The notes under the pieces were generated by a model, which did not search any database, was not told the origin of the DNA, and saw only the letters and a list, made by a program, of their open reading frames with translations. From Clostridium punense (GTDB lineage Bacteria; Bacillota; Clostridia; Clostridiales; Clostridiaceae), in the NCBI RefSeq assembly GCF_017874425.1, contig NZ_JAGGLL010000009.1, positions 62,001 to 126,000 on the forward strand: a stretch of 64,000 nucleotides of DNA, read 5' to 3'. Each line of letters begins with the position of its first letter. Positions within the stretch are counted from its first letter, which is position 1. Positions 54,375 through 63,917 of the stretch are shown piece by piece. The position numbers and the translations under genes are program-made.

Positions 54375-55616
54375 CTATTTTCTTCTGTTAACTAATGCAA
54401 TTACTCTATTCATTTCGTTATTAACGATCATGTAACCTTCGTCAACACCCATACCTGGTTTAGCTAAGCATTGGTCTGCTCCACAAGCCATAGCAATGTT
54501 AGTGCAAACTTCAGCAGATCTGTTTGTTTCATTACATGTTCCACCACAGTAAGCGCCTATTCCTTTTTCTTTGCAATATAATATTGCTTCTATTATATTG
54601 TTTACTCCACCTAAGTCTGGAGTTTTAATTTGAAGCATGTGTCCTGCTTTATTATCAGCAAATAATACAACGTCTTCGTAAGTGTTGCACCATTCATCTG
54701 CAACAAGTTCTACGTTTATGCCTCTGTTTTCAAACTCTACTCTTAAGTCTCTTAGTGCTTCCATTTGTCTTTCTCTATGCTCAACGTCCATTGGTCCTTC
54801 AATTCTTAATTTGAAAGGTTTAGCAGCTTCTTCTAAAGTTGCAATATAATCAGCCATTGCTTTTATATCGTAATTGAATGCAGCTCCAATTGTTCCATAA
54901 ACGTCAATGTGGAATACTGGGCTATAATCTTCACTTGTTCTTAATTTAAGAACTCTATCACTTAACCATTTAACATAGTCTTTTAATTTTTCTCCATTGT
55001 TACCAAGTTTATCAGCAACATGGTTGATTAGTGCGTGTGGCATTACGTCAGCACCTTTTATAATCATTTTATCAGCATTGATGTATCTATCGTCTCCAGA
55101 TTGAGTGAAGATAGGAATTCTCTTAATTTCTACTCCTGTGTTGTATTCTTCTTTAACAACTTCAGCCATAGTTACTTTCTTAGCTTTAGCAACTGCATCA
55201 AGAATAGCTTGAGTTATTCCATATCTTATTGCAGTATGAAGTCTTTGTCCTCCAACATTCATTTTGTCGAACTCTTCAGCTAAAGCCTTAAAGCTTTCTA
55301 ATTCTCTTCCTATAAGTTTTGGTGCTATTTCATTTTCTATAACAGGTATAAAATCTTTTGCAAGGAATAGTGGGTCTCTTCCACCTGCTCCAGAGTATTG
55401 AACTGCAGCACAATCTCCATGAGCTACTTGACCATCTTCAAGTATTAACATTACAGATATAGACTCCCCAGCTTGTCTTACTGAGCTAAAGCCTTCTGTA
55501 ACTGGCTCCCCTACATATGTAAATCCATCATGACCAGCGCCTTTTTTTATAGCTCTTTGATCATCAAAATAAAATCCTGTTCTTCCAGCTGAACATACCA
55601 CATCAACTATTTTCAT
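54375..55616 (-). CDS. mal: Methylaspartate ammonia-lyase
   Basis: 413 aa, the same length as the C. tetanomorphum enzyme. Enolase-superfamily beta/alpha barrel. The active-site lysine is in LQIKTPDLGGVNNI (about residue 331) and the other catalytic histidine region is in VMPHALINHVADKL (about 190-200). The metal ligands follow in HIDVYG, RIEGPMDVE and LVADEWCNT. It removes ammonia from (2S,3S)-3-methylaspartate to give mesaconate. It lies 208 bp after glmE with a family 2 repeat between them, and is terminated separately from the downstream mesaconase genes. Confidence 0.96.
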   Translation of the reverse strand: MKIVDVVCSAGRTGFYFDDQRAIKKGAGHDGFTYVGEPVTEGFSSVRQAGESISVMLILEDGQVAHGDCAAVQYSGAGGRDPLFLAKDFIPVIENEIAPKLIGRELESFKALAEEFDKMNVGGQRLHTAIRYGITQAILDAVAKAKKVTMAEVVKEEYNTGVEIKRIPIFTQSGDDRYINADKMIIKGADVMPHALINHVADKLGNNGEKLKDYVKWLSDRVLKLRTSEDYSPVFHIDVYGTIGAAFNYDIKAMADYIATLEEAAKPFKLRIEGPMDVEHRERQMEALRDLRVEFENRGINVELVADEWCNTYEDVVLFADNKAGHMLQIKTPDLGGVNNIIEAILYCKEKGIGAYCGGTCNETNRSAEVCTNIAMACGADQCLAKPGMGVDEGYMIVNNEMNRVIALVNRRK

Positions 55617-55665
55617 TATTAATACACCTTACTTTCTTAAAATTCCTTTGTAATATAAATATTAT

Positions 55666-55721
55666 AGGAAACCAAAGCCTAAGCTGCCTACCCCTGAACC
55701 TATTTGGGTTCCCTAAGGCTT
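55666..55721 (-). repeat. Family 2 degenerate repeat, copy d (leader of mal)
   Basis: Minus strand: AAGCCTTAGGGAACCCAAAT, then AGGTTC and AGGCTTTGGTTTCC. AAGCCT/AGGCTT and GAACC/GGTTC can pair. It lies 50-105 nt before the mal start codon. Confidence 0.4.
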
Positions 55722-55824
55722 ATATATTTTTAAAGCCTTTTTAAAACATTGCTTTAGTATATTTATAAGAGAATCAAACTTTTATTATATTATTAATTTG
55801 TAGCTTGATTCTCTCAAATTTAAA

Positions 55825-57276
55825 TTATTCTGGTCTTCCTACTAGCTTACCTTTTCCTACAGCAAAGATGTCATCAACTGTCATTTGGAATCCAACCTCA
55901 CGACTTTCGAACTTACCTCTTTCCTCTAATTTTCTCATGTTGTAAGCTTTTATTTCATTTGTAAATGGTACATTACCGAATTTTAAGTATCTAACAGCAC
56001 CATTGTTATCTCTTGCAGGCATCATTTTACCAGCATTGTATTTGCTTGGCGCAAATGGTACGTCTATGATTCCCATAGCAAAACCTTTAACAGCTCCTAC
56101 TGCTAAGTCACCATTTCCTACTTCGTAAATCTTATCTATCATGCATTTAGTTTCAGCTTTAATTATTTCTATTTCTTGCTTTAACTCTTGAGACATTGGC
56201 ATTCTTTGACCTTGTAATAAGTTTAAAGTCATTTTTGTAGCCTTTATTCCTTGAGCATTTGCTTCTTTTGTTGGGATACCAATAGCTTCATGTGGAGTTT
56301 TTACTATAACTTTAGTAGCTCCTGCAAGTGCTGCTGCAGCTGCTCCAGTAGAAATTACTCCGAAAGCTTTAGCTTCATCAGCTGGGAATCCACCCATCCA
56401 CTGATGGAATACAGTTGTTAAGTATACATTCATATGTCCATGAGCTTTTAAGTACTCATCACATTGCTCTTCTAAGGCTCTTATAGCCGCTACGTCTTGG
56501 ATTAAGTTACCGCATTGACCATATCCAACAGTAATATTTTTAACTCCTTGCTCAGCTGCAAGTAATGCTTCTATTATTGCTACAGCATTTGAAGTACTTG
56601 GTGGAACTAATGTACCAGTTAATGGTCCGAATGGCTCTCTGTTTATAGATATTCCTTGTTCTTCATAGAAACCAACTAATCTATCACAGTATTGCCAGTC
56701 AAGAATAGTTTTTTCTAATGTAACACTCTTAGCATAAGGGATATTGTAAGAGATACCGCCACCTTCATTTGAAGTCCAGCCTGACGCATGTGTTATTTCT
56801 GCAAGTAATCTACCATCTGGAGTACCGTGTCTTGACTCTAAAGGTAAGTTAACAGCTTCAAAAACTTTTCTACAGCCTTTAACACCATGGTTAACTCCTG
56901 GGAAACCATTTAATAATGATCTTCCTTCTTTTATACTTTCTTGAATACCAACTTCGCACTCTTCGTATCTATTTTGTCTTGTGTAACTATCTATTGTTGA
57001 TGGAAGTAAATCTGCTCCACCTTCATCTTGTAAATAGTTAAGTAATTCTATGTGCTTATCTATTAACGCAACCCCTGCTCTTGGTTGTGCTAATGTTATT
57101 CCAGCTTCTTTAGCAGCAACTAATTTTTTAGCAAAGTTTTTGTGATCTGGGATTTGTTTATTGTATTCAATAGCTTCTTCAAGATTAATATCCTTACCTG
57201 TAGGCCATTGTGCTAAAACTTCTTCTCTTACTTTAAAAAACTCGTCTTGAGTCATTTTTTTATTTTTAAGTTCCAC
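55825..57276 (-). CDS. glmE: Glutamate mutase epsilon subunit
   Basis: 483 aa, equal to the C. cochlearium subunit. The TIM-barrel catalytic subunit binds glutamate and, with GlmS, adenosylcobalamin, and rearranges L-glutamate to (2S,3S)-3-methylaspartate. The substrate-binding segment includes [36 protein letters not shown] (about residues 95-131). [25 protein letters not shown] and [17 protein letters not shown] are also family-typical. I take the GTG at 57276 ([13 protein letters not shown]) with GGAGG 9 nt upstream. That leaves 1 nt after glmL, and the longer frame from 57309 would overlap it. Confidence 0.95.
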   Translation of the reverse strand: MELKNKKMTQDEFFKVREEVLAQWPTGKDINLEEAIEYNKQIPDHKNFAKKLVAAKEAGITLAQPRAGVALIDKHIELLNYLQDEGGADLLPSTIDSYTRQNRYEECEVGIQESIKEGRSLLNGFPGVNHGVKGCRKVFEAVNLPLESRHGTPDGRLLAEITHASGWTSNEGGGISYNIPYAKSVTLEKTILDWQYCDRLVGFYEEQGISINREPFGPLTGTLVPPSTSNAVAIIEALLAAEQGVKNITVGYGQCGNLIQDVAAIRALEEQCDEYLKAHGHMNVYLTTVFHQWMGGFPADEAKAFGVISTGAAAAALAGATKVIVKTPHEAIGIPTKEANAQGIKATKMTLNLLQGQRMPMSQELKQEIEIIKAETKCMIDKIYEVGNGDLAVGAVKGFAMGIIDVPFAPSKYNAGKMMPARDNNGAVRYLKFGNVPFTNEIKAYNMRKLEERGKFESREVGFQMTVDDIFAVGKGKLVGRPE

Positions 57277-57277
57277 T

Positions 57278-58693
57278 TTAATTTCCCTCCTGGTGATTAC
57301 ACACTTCAATTAAATATTTTTTCATAATTCTCACGGCTTTATCAGGATAGTCATGAGCTAACAAGCCCATTGCTGATAATATATAAGTTTTATCCAATAA
57401 GTAATTTGGATGTTGTGGTCTTAAAGATATAGGGTTTTCCTTACTGAAATTTCCTGCCCTTAAGATATCCGCTGGATTTTTACTATGTACAAGAACTCCA
57501 CCGGTACCAATCATATATTTAATTTCCATTAAGTCTTTTCCAACTTGATTATAAACAGCACCCATTGGTGTGTATATACTCTCTATAGTTCCACAATGTC
57601 TTTCCATTGAAAGTTCTGTAGCAACTTTAGCCATTGCTTCATCAAACTTAACATCTTCCTCAGTTGCAGGTACCATTCTTATATTTTCATTTCTATATCT
57701 GCACTTTTCTTCTAAATTGATGCTTCTTTTCTCATCTTTAAGATATGCTCTAAGCTTTCTACTTCCTGCTGCTTCCCACAAGGATACTGCTGAATATCTC
57801 ATTCCAAGATCTCCTTCAACAGTTCTCTTAGCATAGGGTTCTTCTAGGCCTTTCATATTAACTCCAGGCTTGGTTGGTTCACCTACTGCTATAGAGTGAA
57901 CATCTGTAGTAGCTCCCCCTATATCAATTATAACTAAGTCTCCAATGCCTTCTTCCTCATCACTGCCCTCACTTAACACCCTAGCAGCCTTTAACACTGC
58001 TGCAGGAGTTGGCATAAGTATACCATTGACAAAACTTTCCGCATTAGAAAGTCCCTTAGCATCAGTAATCTTTTCCATAAATACTTTTCTAATTTCTTCC
58101 CTAGCTGGCTCAACATTTAAGGTGTTAAGCTGTGGCATAACATTTTGAGTTATGCTGAAATAAAATCCTGCTTCTTTAAAAAGTTCTCTTATTTCATCAT
58201 TGGCACTTTTATTTCCTGCCACTACTACTGGAAGATTAACATTTCCTTCTACAAGCATCTTTGCATTGTGTAGAATGCACTGTTTATTTCCTCCATTAGT
58301 TCCTCCAGCTAGAAGTACTATATCTAAATCGGAATTTCTAATTTCCTCAATTTCATCCTTAGTAAGTTCATAACTGTAAACCTTTAACACTCTTGCCCCA
58401 GCACCTAGTGCAGCTCTTTTTGCAGCCTCTGCTGTAAGCTCTGGAACTAGTCCAATAGCAACCATTTTTAGTCCTCCAGCTGCTGAAGAACACGCAAGCT
58501 TTTTAACAAAGTTTACATCTTTTCCTTCAAGTTGTTTTTCTAATTTTTCATAGGCCTTGTTAAAACCTATCATGATATCATCTTCAATGGTGGTGATATC
58601 TTTTGCAGTAGCTAATATTTCTTCATTGTCAATATCCACTGCTGTAAGCTTTGTATAGGTACTTCCAAAGTCTAAAAGTAAATAAGCATTCAC
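57278..58693 (-). CDS. glmL: Glutamate mutase-associated protein GlmL (reactivating ATPase)
   Basis: 471 aa. ASKHA-fold ATPase: [18 protein letters not shown] at the N-terminus (phosphate 1), [10 protein letters not shown], and the phosphate 2 loop [20 protein letters not shown] (about residues 250-269). GlmL/MutL is thought to reactivate glutamate mutase by exchanging damaged B12. The gene lies between glmS and glmE, the order known from C. tetanomorphum. The GTG start has GGAGTG upstream. Confidence 0.92.
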   Translation of the reverse strand: MNAYLLLDFGSTYTKLTAVDIDNEEILATAKDITTIEDDIMIGFNKAYEKLEKQLEGKDVNFVKKLACSSAAGGLKMVAIGLVPELTAEAAKRAALGAGARVLKVYSYELTKDEIEEIRNSDLDIVLLAGGTNGGNKQCILHNAKMLVEGNVNLPVVVAGNKSANDEIRELFKEAGFYFSITQNVMPQLNTLNVEPAREEIRKVFMEKITDAKGLSNAESFVNGILMPTPAAVLKAARVLSEGSDEEEGIGDLVIIDIGGATTDVHSIAVGEPTKPGVNMKGLEEPYAKRTVEGDLGMRYSAVSLWEAAGSRKLRAYLKDEKRSINLEEKCRYRNENIRMVPATEEDVKFDEAMAKVATELSMERHCGTIESIYTPMGAVYNQVGKDLMEIKYMIGTGGVLVHSKNPADILRAGNFSKENPISLRPQHPNYLLDKTYILSAMGLLAHDYPDKAVRIMKKYLIEVCNHQEGN

Positions 58694-58814
58694 CTAAATC
58701 ACTCCAGTTGCTTTTAATATAGGCTCTAAAGATTAAGATTTAACTTTTCTCTTAAGTAGCCTTAGGGAACTAACAAAGCTACACTTCTTGCAAAGCTTTG
58801 AGTTTTTCCCTTTA

Positions 58815-59222
58815 TTAACAAAGATCCTCTTTTAAATCATGAATTGTTGTTTCTAAAGTAGTTCCTGGTGGGTAAACTCTGTCAAAGCCCATTGCTACGA
58901 ATCTTTCTTTAACTTCTTCCCAGTTTTGTTTACCTACAACTATGTTTCCTCCAACATATAGCTTTATACCTTTTAATCCTGCCTCATCACATTTTTCTCT
59001 AAGTCCTCTACAGTCTATCTCACCATGACCATATAGTGAAGAAACCACGATTGCATCTGCATTAGTCTCAACTGCTGCATTTATGAAGTCCTCTTGTGGT
59101 GATAAAACTCCAATGTTGATAACATTAAATCCTGCCTCAGTTAGAGCATAGTCTAATATTTTGTTACCAACTGCATGACAGTCTGCTCCAATAACTCCAA
59201 GAACTAAAGTCTTTTTTTCCAT
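58815..59222 (-). CDS. glmS: Glutamate mutase sigma subunit (B12-binding)
   Basis: 135 aa. The base-off/His-on cobalamin motif DxHxxG appears as [13 protein letters not shown] (about residues 11-23), and later [13 protein letters not shown] and [12 protein letters not shown] follow the B12-binding fold. It holds the coenzyme B12 for the epsilon subunit. I take the ATG at 59222 because AGGAGG lies 9 nt before it; a longer frame from 59243 lacks one. It follows the GntR gene by about 20 bp, so both are probably on one transcript. The symbol is shared with the unrelated aminotransferase at 19628; older papers call this gene mutS. Confidence 0.95.
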   Translation of the reverse strand: MEKKTLVLGVIGADCHAVGNKILDYALTEAGFNVINIGVLSPQEDFINAAVETNADAIVVSSLYGHGEIDCRGLREKCDEAGLKGIKLYVGGNIVVGKQNWEEVKERFVAMGFDRVYPPGTTLETTIHDLKEDLC

Positions 59223-59243
59223 TTTAAAAAGCCTCCTAAACAA

Positions 59244-60221
59244 TTAAATGTAATTTTTTTGGTATCTTATTTCTATGATTTTTGATTTAAGCGCTTTAAC
59301 AGAACCTTCATCTAAGCTATAAGAAAACTCTATAATTTCTTTGTTCTCTTTATTTAGCTTACATACGTCCTTATATCTACCTGGTGTAACAATCAATACA
59401 TCAGAGTTATCAATTAAACTTCCTAGTTTTTCTTCATCAGTTTCATTGAAGTACTCTACTGGCAAATCATCCAACCCTGCATTTTCTAAAGCAGCTTTAA
59501 TTTTAAATATAAACTCCTCAGATAAACAAATAAATGCAAATTTTGTATCTGAAGGATGTCTAGCAATTTTTACTATGGACTCTAAATTTGGGTTAATTGC
59601 AATTCCTAAAACTTCTTTGTCATAATCCCTTAAAAGATTATTTACTTCATTTACATGATTAAAAGTGGCAATAACTACTTGACACTTTTGTAGCTTGTCT
59701 TTAATTTCATCATTTATATTCTCAAGGTCACCTACAGTTAATGGTATTGCATTCATATTGGTAGTTTTAGTTAACTGCTTGCTAAACATTCTAGCCTGCT
59801 CTATATTGCACTCAACAAAGGCAGCAGTTATCTTATCCATCAATTGTTTCTTTTCCTTAACTCTATTTGTAACTATCTCTAAGAAATCATCGGCTTCAAT
59901 TCCTATTTCCAAAGCTTCCTCAAAGGCAAGGTCCACTAGTTTTGTTATTTTCTTTTGGCTGTCTTGACTTTTCCAAGAAACTACTTCTTCTGCTACAAAG
60001 GTTCCTTTGCCTTGAATGGATCTTAAAACTCCATTCAATTCAAGTTCCTTATAAGCAGCACTAATTGTATTTCTACTTACCTTAAGCTCTTGAGATAATT
60101 CTCGCTCAGTTGGCATCTTGTTTCCAACCTTGAGAGCACCTTCTTTTATAAGGTCCATTATCTGTTTTTTTACTTGAATATATAGTGGCACACCACTTTT
60201 TTTATCTAATATAATGTTCAC
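59244..60221 (-). CDS. GntR-family transcriptional regulator of the glutamate mutase cluster
   Basis: 325 aa from the GTG at 60221 (GGGAGG 7 nt upstream). The winged HTH is residues 1-75: SGVPLYIQVKKQIMDLIKEGALKVGNKMPTERELSQELKVSRNTISAAYKELELNGVLRSIQGKGTFV. The C-terminal ~230 residues have alternating alpha/beta with CQVVIATFNHVNEV and VLIVTPGRY; it is not a typical UTRA, FCD or aminotransferase domain and may be a periplasmic-binding-like ligand fold. It is first gene of the glm operon, behind a promoter with a matching palindrome, so autoregulation and control of glutamate fermentation are likely. The ligand is unknown. Confidence 0.85.
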   Translation of the reverse strand: MNIILDKKSGVPLYIQVKKQIMDLIKEGALKVGNKMPTERELSQELKVSRNTISAAYKELELNGVLRSIQGKGTFVAEEVVSWKSQDSQKKITKLVDLAFEEALEIGIEADDFLEIVTNRVKEKKQLMDKITAAFVECNIEQARMFSKQLTKTTNMNAIPLTVGDLENINDEIKDKLQKCQVVIATFNHVNEVNNLLRDYDKEVLGIAINPNLESIVKIARHPSDTKFAFICLSEEFIFKIKAALENAGLDDLPVEYFNETDEEKLGSLIDNSDVLIVTPGRYKDVCKLNKENKEIIEFSYSLDEGSVKALKSKIIEIRYQKNYI

Positions 60222-60241
60222 CTTAGCACCTCCCAAGTATT

Positions 60242-60261
60242 TGGATTAATGGACTAATCCA
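60242..60261. promoter_or_regulatory. Candidate GntR operator (palindrome)
   Basis: TGGATTA-ATGGAC-TAATCCA is a perfect 7-bp inverted repeat. The core ATGGACTAA recurs 34 bp away at 60283-60291, inside the promoter spacer. It lies at the start-point region of the glm operon, where its own regulator could bind. Confidence 0.6.
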
Positions 60262-60272
60262 TTGCCAATATC

Positions 60273-60301
60273 ATAATACCATATGGACTAACTTATTTCA
60301 A
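60273..60301 (-). promoter_or_regulatory. Predicted sigma-A promoter of the GntR-glmSLE operon
   Basis: On the minus strand TTGAAA (60301-60296), a 17-bp spacer and TATTAT (60278-60273), about 55 bp before the regulator's start codon. An ATGGACTAA element lies in the spacer. Confidence 0.6.
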
Positions 60302-60321
60302 AAGGCTTATATACTCAAATA

Positions 60322-60358
60322 TAAAAAAAAGTCTACTTTATACAAGATAAGTAGACTA
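60322..60358 (-). terminator. Terminator after cwlD
   Basis: Minus strand: AGTCTACTT/AAGTAGACT with a 10-nt loop, followed by TTTTTTTATA. It insulates cwlD from the glm operon. Confidence 0.9.
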
Positions 60359-60364
60359 TTTCCT

Positions 60365-61069
60365 CTAGTTTTCTCCGTTTTTGAAGTACATGCTTATAGA
60401 TTTATATAAAGATTCGGCAATTTTAGTTTGATATTCATCTGTACTTAACTTCTTTGCCTCTTCGTTATTGCTTAAAAATCCACATTCTACAATGACCCCT
60501 GGCATGGTATCATTGGACCTTAGTACCTTATAGTGTGTTTCAGCTGGCTTAGCTTTTCTTTTATTGGATGGGTCCAAGTCAGTTATTAAATTTTCTTGGA
60601 CTAAGTTTGCAAAGTTCATACTATCTTCATGTCTTGAATACCACACCTGTGCACCCTTGCAATCAGCTTGTGGGAACTTATTTAAGTGTATACTAACAAA
60701 TAAATCACATTCAGTATCCTTTTTCATTGCCACACGTTTGTTAAGGTCCTCAATTTTCTTATCTCTAACTGATTTACCCTCTGTATATAGCCCGCTATCC
60801 TCATACCTAGTTAAAACAACCTTATATCCATCCTTTTTTAGCAATTCATCTAGCTTTAAAGAAATACTTAAATTAATATTCTTCTCACACACTCCATCAC
60901 TAGAGCATGCCCCTCCATCAATTCCACCATGACCTGGATCAATTAAAATAACCCTCGTGGTACTATCTTCGAATACAGATAAAAAAGACTTAAAATTAAT
61001 AGTAAATATTAGGCTTAATGCTAATATTACTACTGATAAAATTACAAACAATCTTTTATTTTTAATCAT
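60365..61069 (-). CDS. cwlD: N-acetylmuramoyl-L-alanine amidase CwlD (germination-specific)
   Basis: 234 aa. N-terminal signal anchor/TM (about 5-23). Amidase_3 domain with the zinc ligands: DPGHGGIDGG (His), the Glu of CEKNINLSISL, and SIHLNKFPQ (His), and the catalytic VIVECGFLSNNEEA near 190-203. CwlD trims peptides from muramic acid in spore cortex peptidoglycan to allow muramic-delta-lactam. It may form an operon with the DUF2325 gene 58 bp upstream. No lipoprotein box. Confidence 0.93.
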   Translation of the reverse strand: MIKNKRLFVILSVVILALSLIFTINFKSFLSVFEDSTTRVILIDPGHGGIDGGACSSDGVCEKNINLSISLKLDELLKKDGYKVVLTRYEDSGLYTEGKSVRDKKIEDLNKRVAMKKDTECDLFVSIHLNKFPQADCKGAQVWYSRHEDSMNFANLVQENLITDLDPSNKRKAKPAETHYKVLRSNDTMPGVIVECGFLSNNEEAKKLSTDEYQTKIAESLYKSISMYFKNGEN

Positions 61070-61127
61070 ACACCCACCCTACAAATATTGTTCTGTAATT
61101 ATATCTATTCAACTTGTCTACATTTTA

Positions 61128-61418
61128 TTAATGCTTTAACTCTTTTATTTCTGTTAAGGCATTCTCTAAGGTCTGAAGACTACTATTGTGAAGTCTAAAA
61201 CTTGGTATATTCTTTTTCTTTGATATCTTTAATGTTGAAAGCACTAACTTATGTGAAGCTACATCTGTAAACATCACAATATAATCAGGGTTTCCTATCC
61301 TTCTTCCTAAATCGCTTGGCATTTTAGTGAAAACCTTAACCTTGCATCCATGTTTTTCACCTGTACTTATGTAAATTCTTTCCATTCTCTCATGTCCACC
61401 AATAATAACTACACTCAT
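61128..61418 (-). CDS. DUF2325 family protein
   Basis: 96 aa. MSVVIIGGHERMERIYISTGEKHGCKVKVFTKMPSDLGRRIGNPDYIVMFTDVASHKLVLS is the DUF2325 core, a small Rossmann-like fold of unknown function. It is cytosolic and common in spore-forming Firmicutes. The start has GAGGAGAGAG upstream. A Fur-box-like palindrome lies about 250 bp upstream. Confidence 0.88.
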   Translation of the reverse strand: MSVVIIGGHERMERIYISTGEKHGCKVKVFTKMPSDLGRRIGNPDYIVMFTDVASHKLVLSTLKISKKKNIPSFRLHNSSLQTLENALTEIKELKH

Positions 61419-61669
61419 TAAACTCTCTCCTCTATTAACTTATAGGTAATATGTATATAATTTATTTCTTTATAAAAACTTTCTATTTAAAATAATAACT
61501 CTATACTTTTTACTATATGTGCTCTAATGAAAATTAAACTTTCCCAGCTTATACATTAATATCATTTAATATTAATAAAGTGATTTCATATAAGAATCTC
61601 TTGATGAACTTTAAAATATATCTTCACTTATAAAACATATATGCTAAAAATATTTAAATCCTAACTTTA

Positions 61670-61690
61670 TGATATTGATAATCAATATCA
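61670..61690. promoter_or_regulatory. Perfect Fur-box-like palindrome
   Basis: TGATATTGATAATCAATATCA is a perfect 21-bp palindrome that matches the 19-bp Fur consensus at 17 positions. It lies in the 880-bp gene-free stretch 61419-62297, about 250 bp upstream of the DUF2325 gene. No iron-uptake gene is adjacent on either strand in the window. Confidence 0.6.
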
Positions 61691-62034
61691 CTTATATTGC
61701 TATGATATCATTTCTGGTGAAAGTTGTAAATATAGTTTTTAAAATTGTTACATAGAATTTTAAGTATTACTACTTCTTACTACTACAAGAGAAGTGTATA
61801 AAGGTTGACTCAACCCAAACTTCATACAAACTGTTTTAAATCAGCCTTTTCTAATTTCAAATAGTATAATTATAACCTCAAGTTAAGCAAATAAATGTTT
61901 TTATAAGTTATCGCCAGAATCAAGAAAATATAGCTTCACTTTAATTTATTATCTTGTAAATAATTTTATATTTTGTAAAAGTTAAAACTATGTCTACTGA
62001 AGTTTTCTTTTTATACAAGCACAAGCTTTGCTAT

Positions 62035-62096
62035 AGGGAACTAAAGTTAAACCTTAGCTTATATCTGAGCGCTACCCTGGTTCTCTTAAGGTTTTT
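62035..62096 (-). repeat. Family 2 degenerate repeat, copy e
   Basis: Minus strand: AAACCTTAAGAGAACCAGGG, then TATAAGCTAAGGTTTAACTT. The arms AAACCTTA/CTAAGGTTT pair, with different bases than AAGCCT/AGGCTT in the 55666 copy. The rest of 61419-62190, apart from the Fur box, shows nothing I can assign. Confidence 0.4.
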
Positions 62097-62190
62097 GGAT
62101 ATGAATAAATAAAAATCTCATCATAGGGCCCTATAGTTAAAAGTAATTGGATACTTTAAGCCCTTAACTTAACTAGTTCTATTTTTTTAT

Positions 62191-62246
62191 ATAAAAAAAG
62201 AAACTGCTCACCATGCATACTTGTGCACTATGATACAGTTTCTTTA
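62191..62246 (-). terminator. Terminator after the Na/Pi cotransporter gene
   Basis: Minus strand: AAAGAAACTG/CAGTTTCTTT stem with a long loop, followed by TTTTATATAAAAAA; it is downstream of the stop at 62298. Confidence 0.65.
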
Positions 62247-62297
62247 AAATCCTATTTATGCCTCAATAATTAAGCTTATGACAATATTTCCTTAAAA

Positions 62298-63917
62298 CTA
62301 AGCTTCTGTAATTATCTCTGCTATATTCACTGCGTGGTCCCCTATTCTCTCAAAGTTGCTAATTATATCAAGAAATATTGTTCCTACAGTGGCATTACAA
62401 ACCCCTGCATTAAGTCTATTTATGTGAGAATTTCTTAGTTCTTTTTCTAGACTATCAATTCTTTCTTCTATGCCTCTAACACTAGAAGCCTTTTCCTTAT
62501 TAAACTCTTTAAAGCACTCTATGCTAAGCTCTAAGGAATTTATAGTATAGTTATACATTCCCATTAGTTCTTTCATAGCTTCTTCAGAAAACTGAAGTCC
62601 TTTTGTGATCTTTTCACTTGCTAAATCTGCAATATTTTCAGCGTGATCACCTATACGTTCAATATCATTAACAGCATGGAAATATGCTCCAACTAAAGAT
62701 TTTTGTTCTTCACCAAGTTCAGAGTTTGATAGTTTTACTAAGAACTTAGTTATATCATTATCTAATAAGTTTATTAACCTCTCATTTTCATAAGCTTTCT
62801 TTATTAGAGTATCACTATTTTCATTAAAGCCTTTCATTGCAAGTTCTAAGTTTTCCTTAGCTTTTGTAGCCATCCTTATGATCTCATTAGTAGTTTGACC
62901 AAATGCTATTACAGGTGTCTCTAACAGTCTTTCATCAATATACTTTAATCCCATCTCTTCACGCTCATCATCACCAGGGATTATGAAATTTACAAGGGCA
63001 ACTAAATACTTGATAAACCAAACCAATATAAATGTATTTATAATATTGAATATAGTATGGGCATTAGCAATTTGTCTTTGTACATCAGCACCTGTAGTTC
63101 CTGGACTTATCCATGTAACTAGAGCTGTAAATTGGCCTACAAATGGAATAAACATTAATGAACCTATAACGTTAAAAAATAGATGTATTAAAGCTGCTTT
63201 TCTTGCAGTTTTTGAAGTTCCTATACTTGCGATTAATGCGGTTACACAAGTTCCTATGTTACATCCGAATAAAATTGGAACTGCTATTTCAAAAGGTAGA
63301 GAACCCGTTGATGCTAACGCTACAAGTATTCCTGTCGATGCTGAGGAACTTTGAATTACTGCAGTCATTACCATACCAAGTAAAAGTCCAAGAATAGTAT
63401 GACCCTTTAATCTTATAATTAAGTTCTTAAAGAAATCAGATTCTGCTAATGGTGACATTGCTGCAGACATTAACTCTAATCCCAAGAATAAAATACCAAA
63501 ACCTAACACTATGTTTCCTATCTCACGAGCTTTTCTATTTTTTGCAAAAAGCACCATAGCTGCTCCTATAGCTAAGAATAGTGGAGCTATCGCATCAAAT
63601 TTAAAGGATATTATTTGTGCTGTTATTGTAGTACCAATATTAGCCCCCATTATTACAGCCGCTGCTTGAAATAAATTCATAAGGCCAGCATTAACAAACC
63701 CTACAACCATTACTGTTGTTGCACTACTACTTTGTATTACAGCAGTAACTATTGCACCAGTTAAAATACCTTTCACTGGATTTGAAGTTATTTTATCAAA
63801 TATTCCCTTTAATTTATCTCCTGCGGCATTCTCAAGTCCATCCCCCATCATTTTCATACCGTATAAGAATATACCTAATCCTCCAAAAAGGCTTATAAGC
63901 AATAATACGACGTCCAT
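62298..63917 (-). CDS. Na/Pi cotransporter family protein with PhoU-like C-terminus
   Basis: 539 aa. Residues 1-310 are about nine TM helices containing two inverted repeats with the signature AVIQSSSATT (about 60-70) and AVIQSSSAST (about 185-195), the substrate/Na site of NptA-type carriers. Residues about 330-539 are a cytosolic PhoU-like helical bundle with ERIGDHAENIADLASEK and ERIGDHAVNIAEIITEA, metal-binding repeats. It moves phosphate with sodium, and the PhoU part may regulate flux. The start has AGGAGG upstream. The remaining bases to 64000 are its leader. Confidence 0.92.
   Translation of the reverse strand: MDVVLLLISLFGGLGIFLYGMKMMGDGLENAAGDKLKGIFDKITSNPVKGILTGAIVTAVIQSSSATTVMVVGFVNAGLMNLFQAAAVIMGANIGTTITAQIISFKFDAIAPLFLAIGAAMVLFAKNRKAREIGNIVLGFGILFLGLELMSAAMSPLAESDFFKNLIIRLKGHTILGLLLGMVMTAVIQSSSASTGILVALASTGSLPFEIAVPILFGCNIGTCVTALIASIGTSKTARKAALIHLFFNVIGSLMFIPFVGQFTALVTWISPGTTGADVQRQIANAHTIFNIINTFILVWFIKYLVALVNFIIPGDDEREEMGLKYIDERLLETPVIAFGQTTNEIIRMATKAKENLELAMKGFNENSDTLIKKAYENERLINLLDNDITKFLVKLSNSELGEEQKSLVGAYFHAVNDIERIGDHAENIADLASEKITKGLQFSEEAMKELMGMYNYTINSLELSIECFKEFNKEKASSVRGIEERIDSLEKELRNSHINRLNAGVCNATVGTIFLDIISNFERIGDHAVNIAEIITEA

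Noticed and set aside
55768-55817. GAGAATCAA...TTGATTCTC stem after glmE
   Set aside because: The loop is about 28 nt and the following T-tract is poor, so it is not a convincing terminator; it may be an mRNA end-protecting stem.
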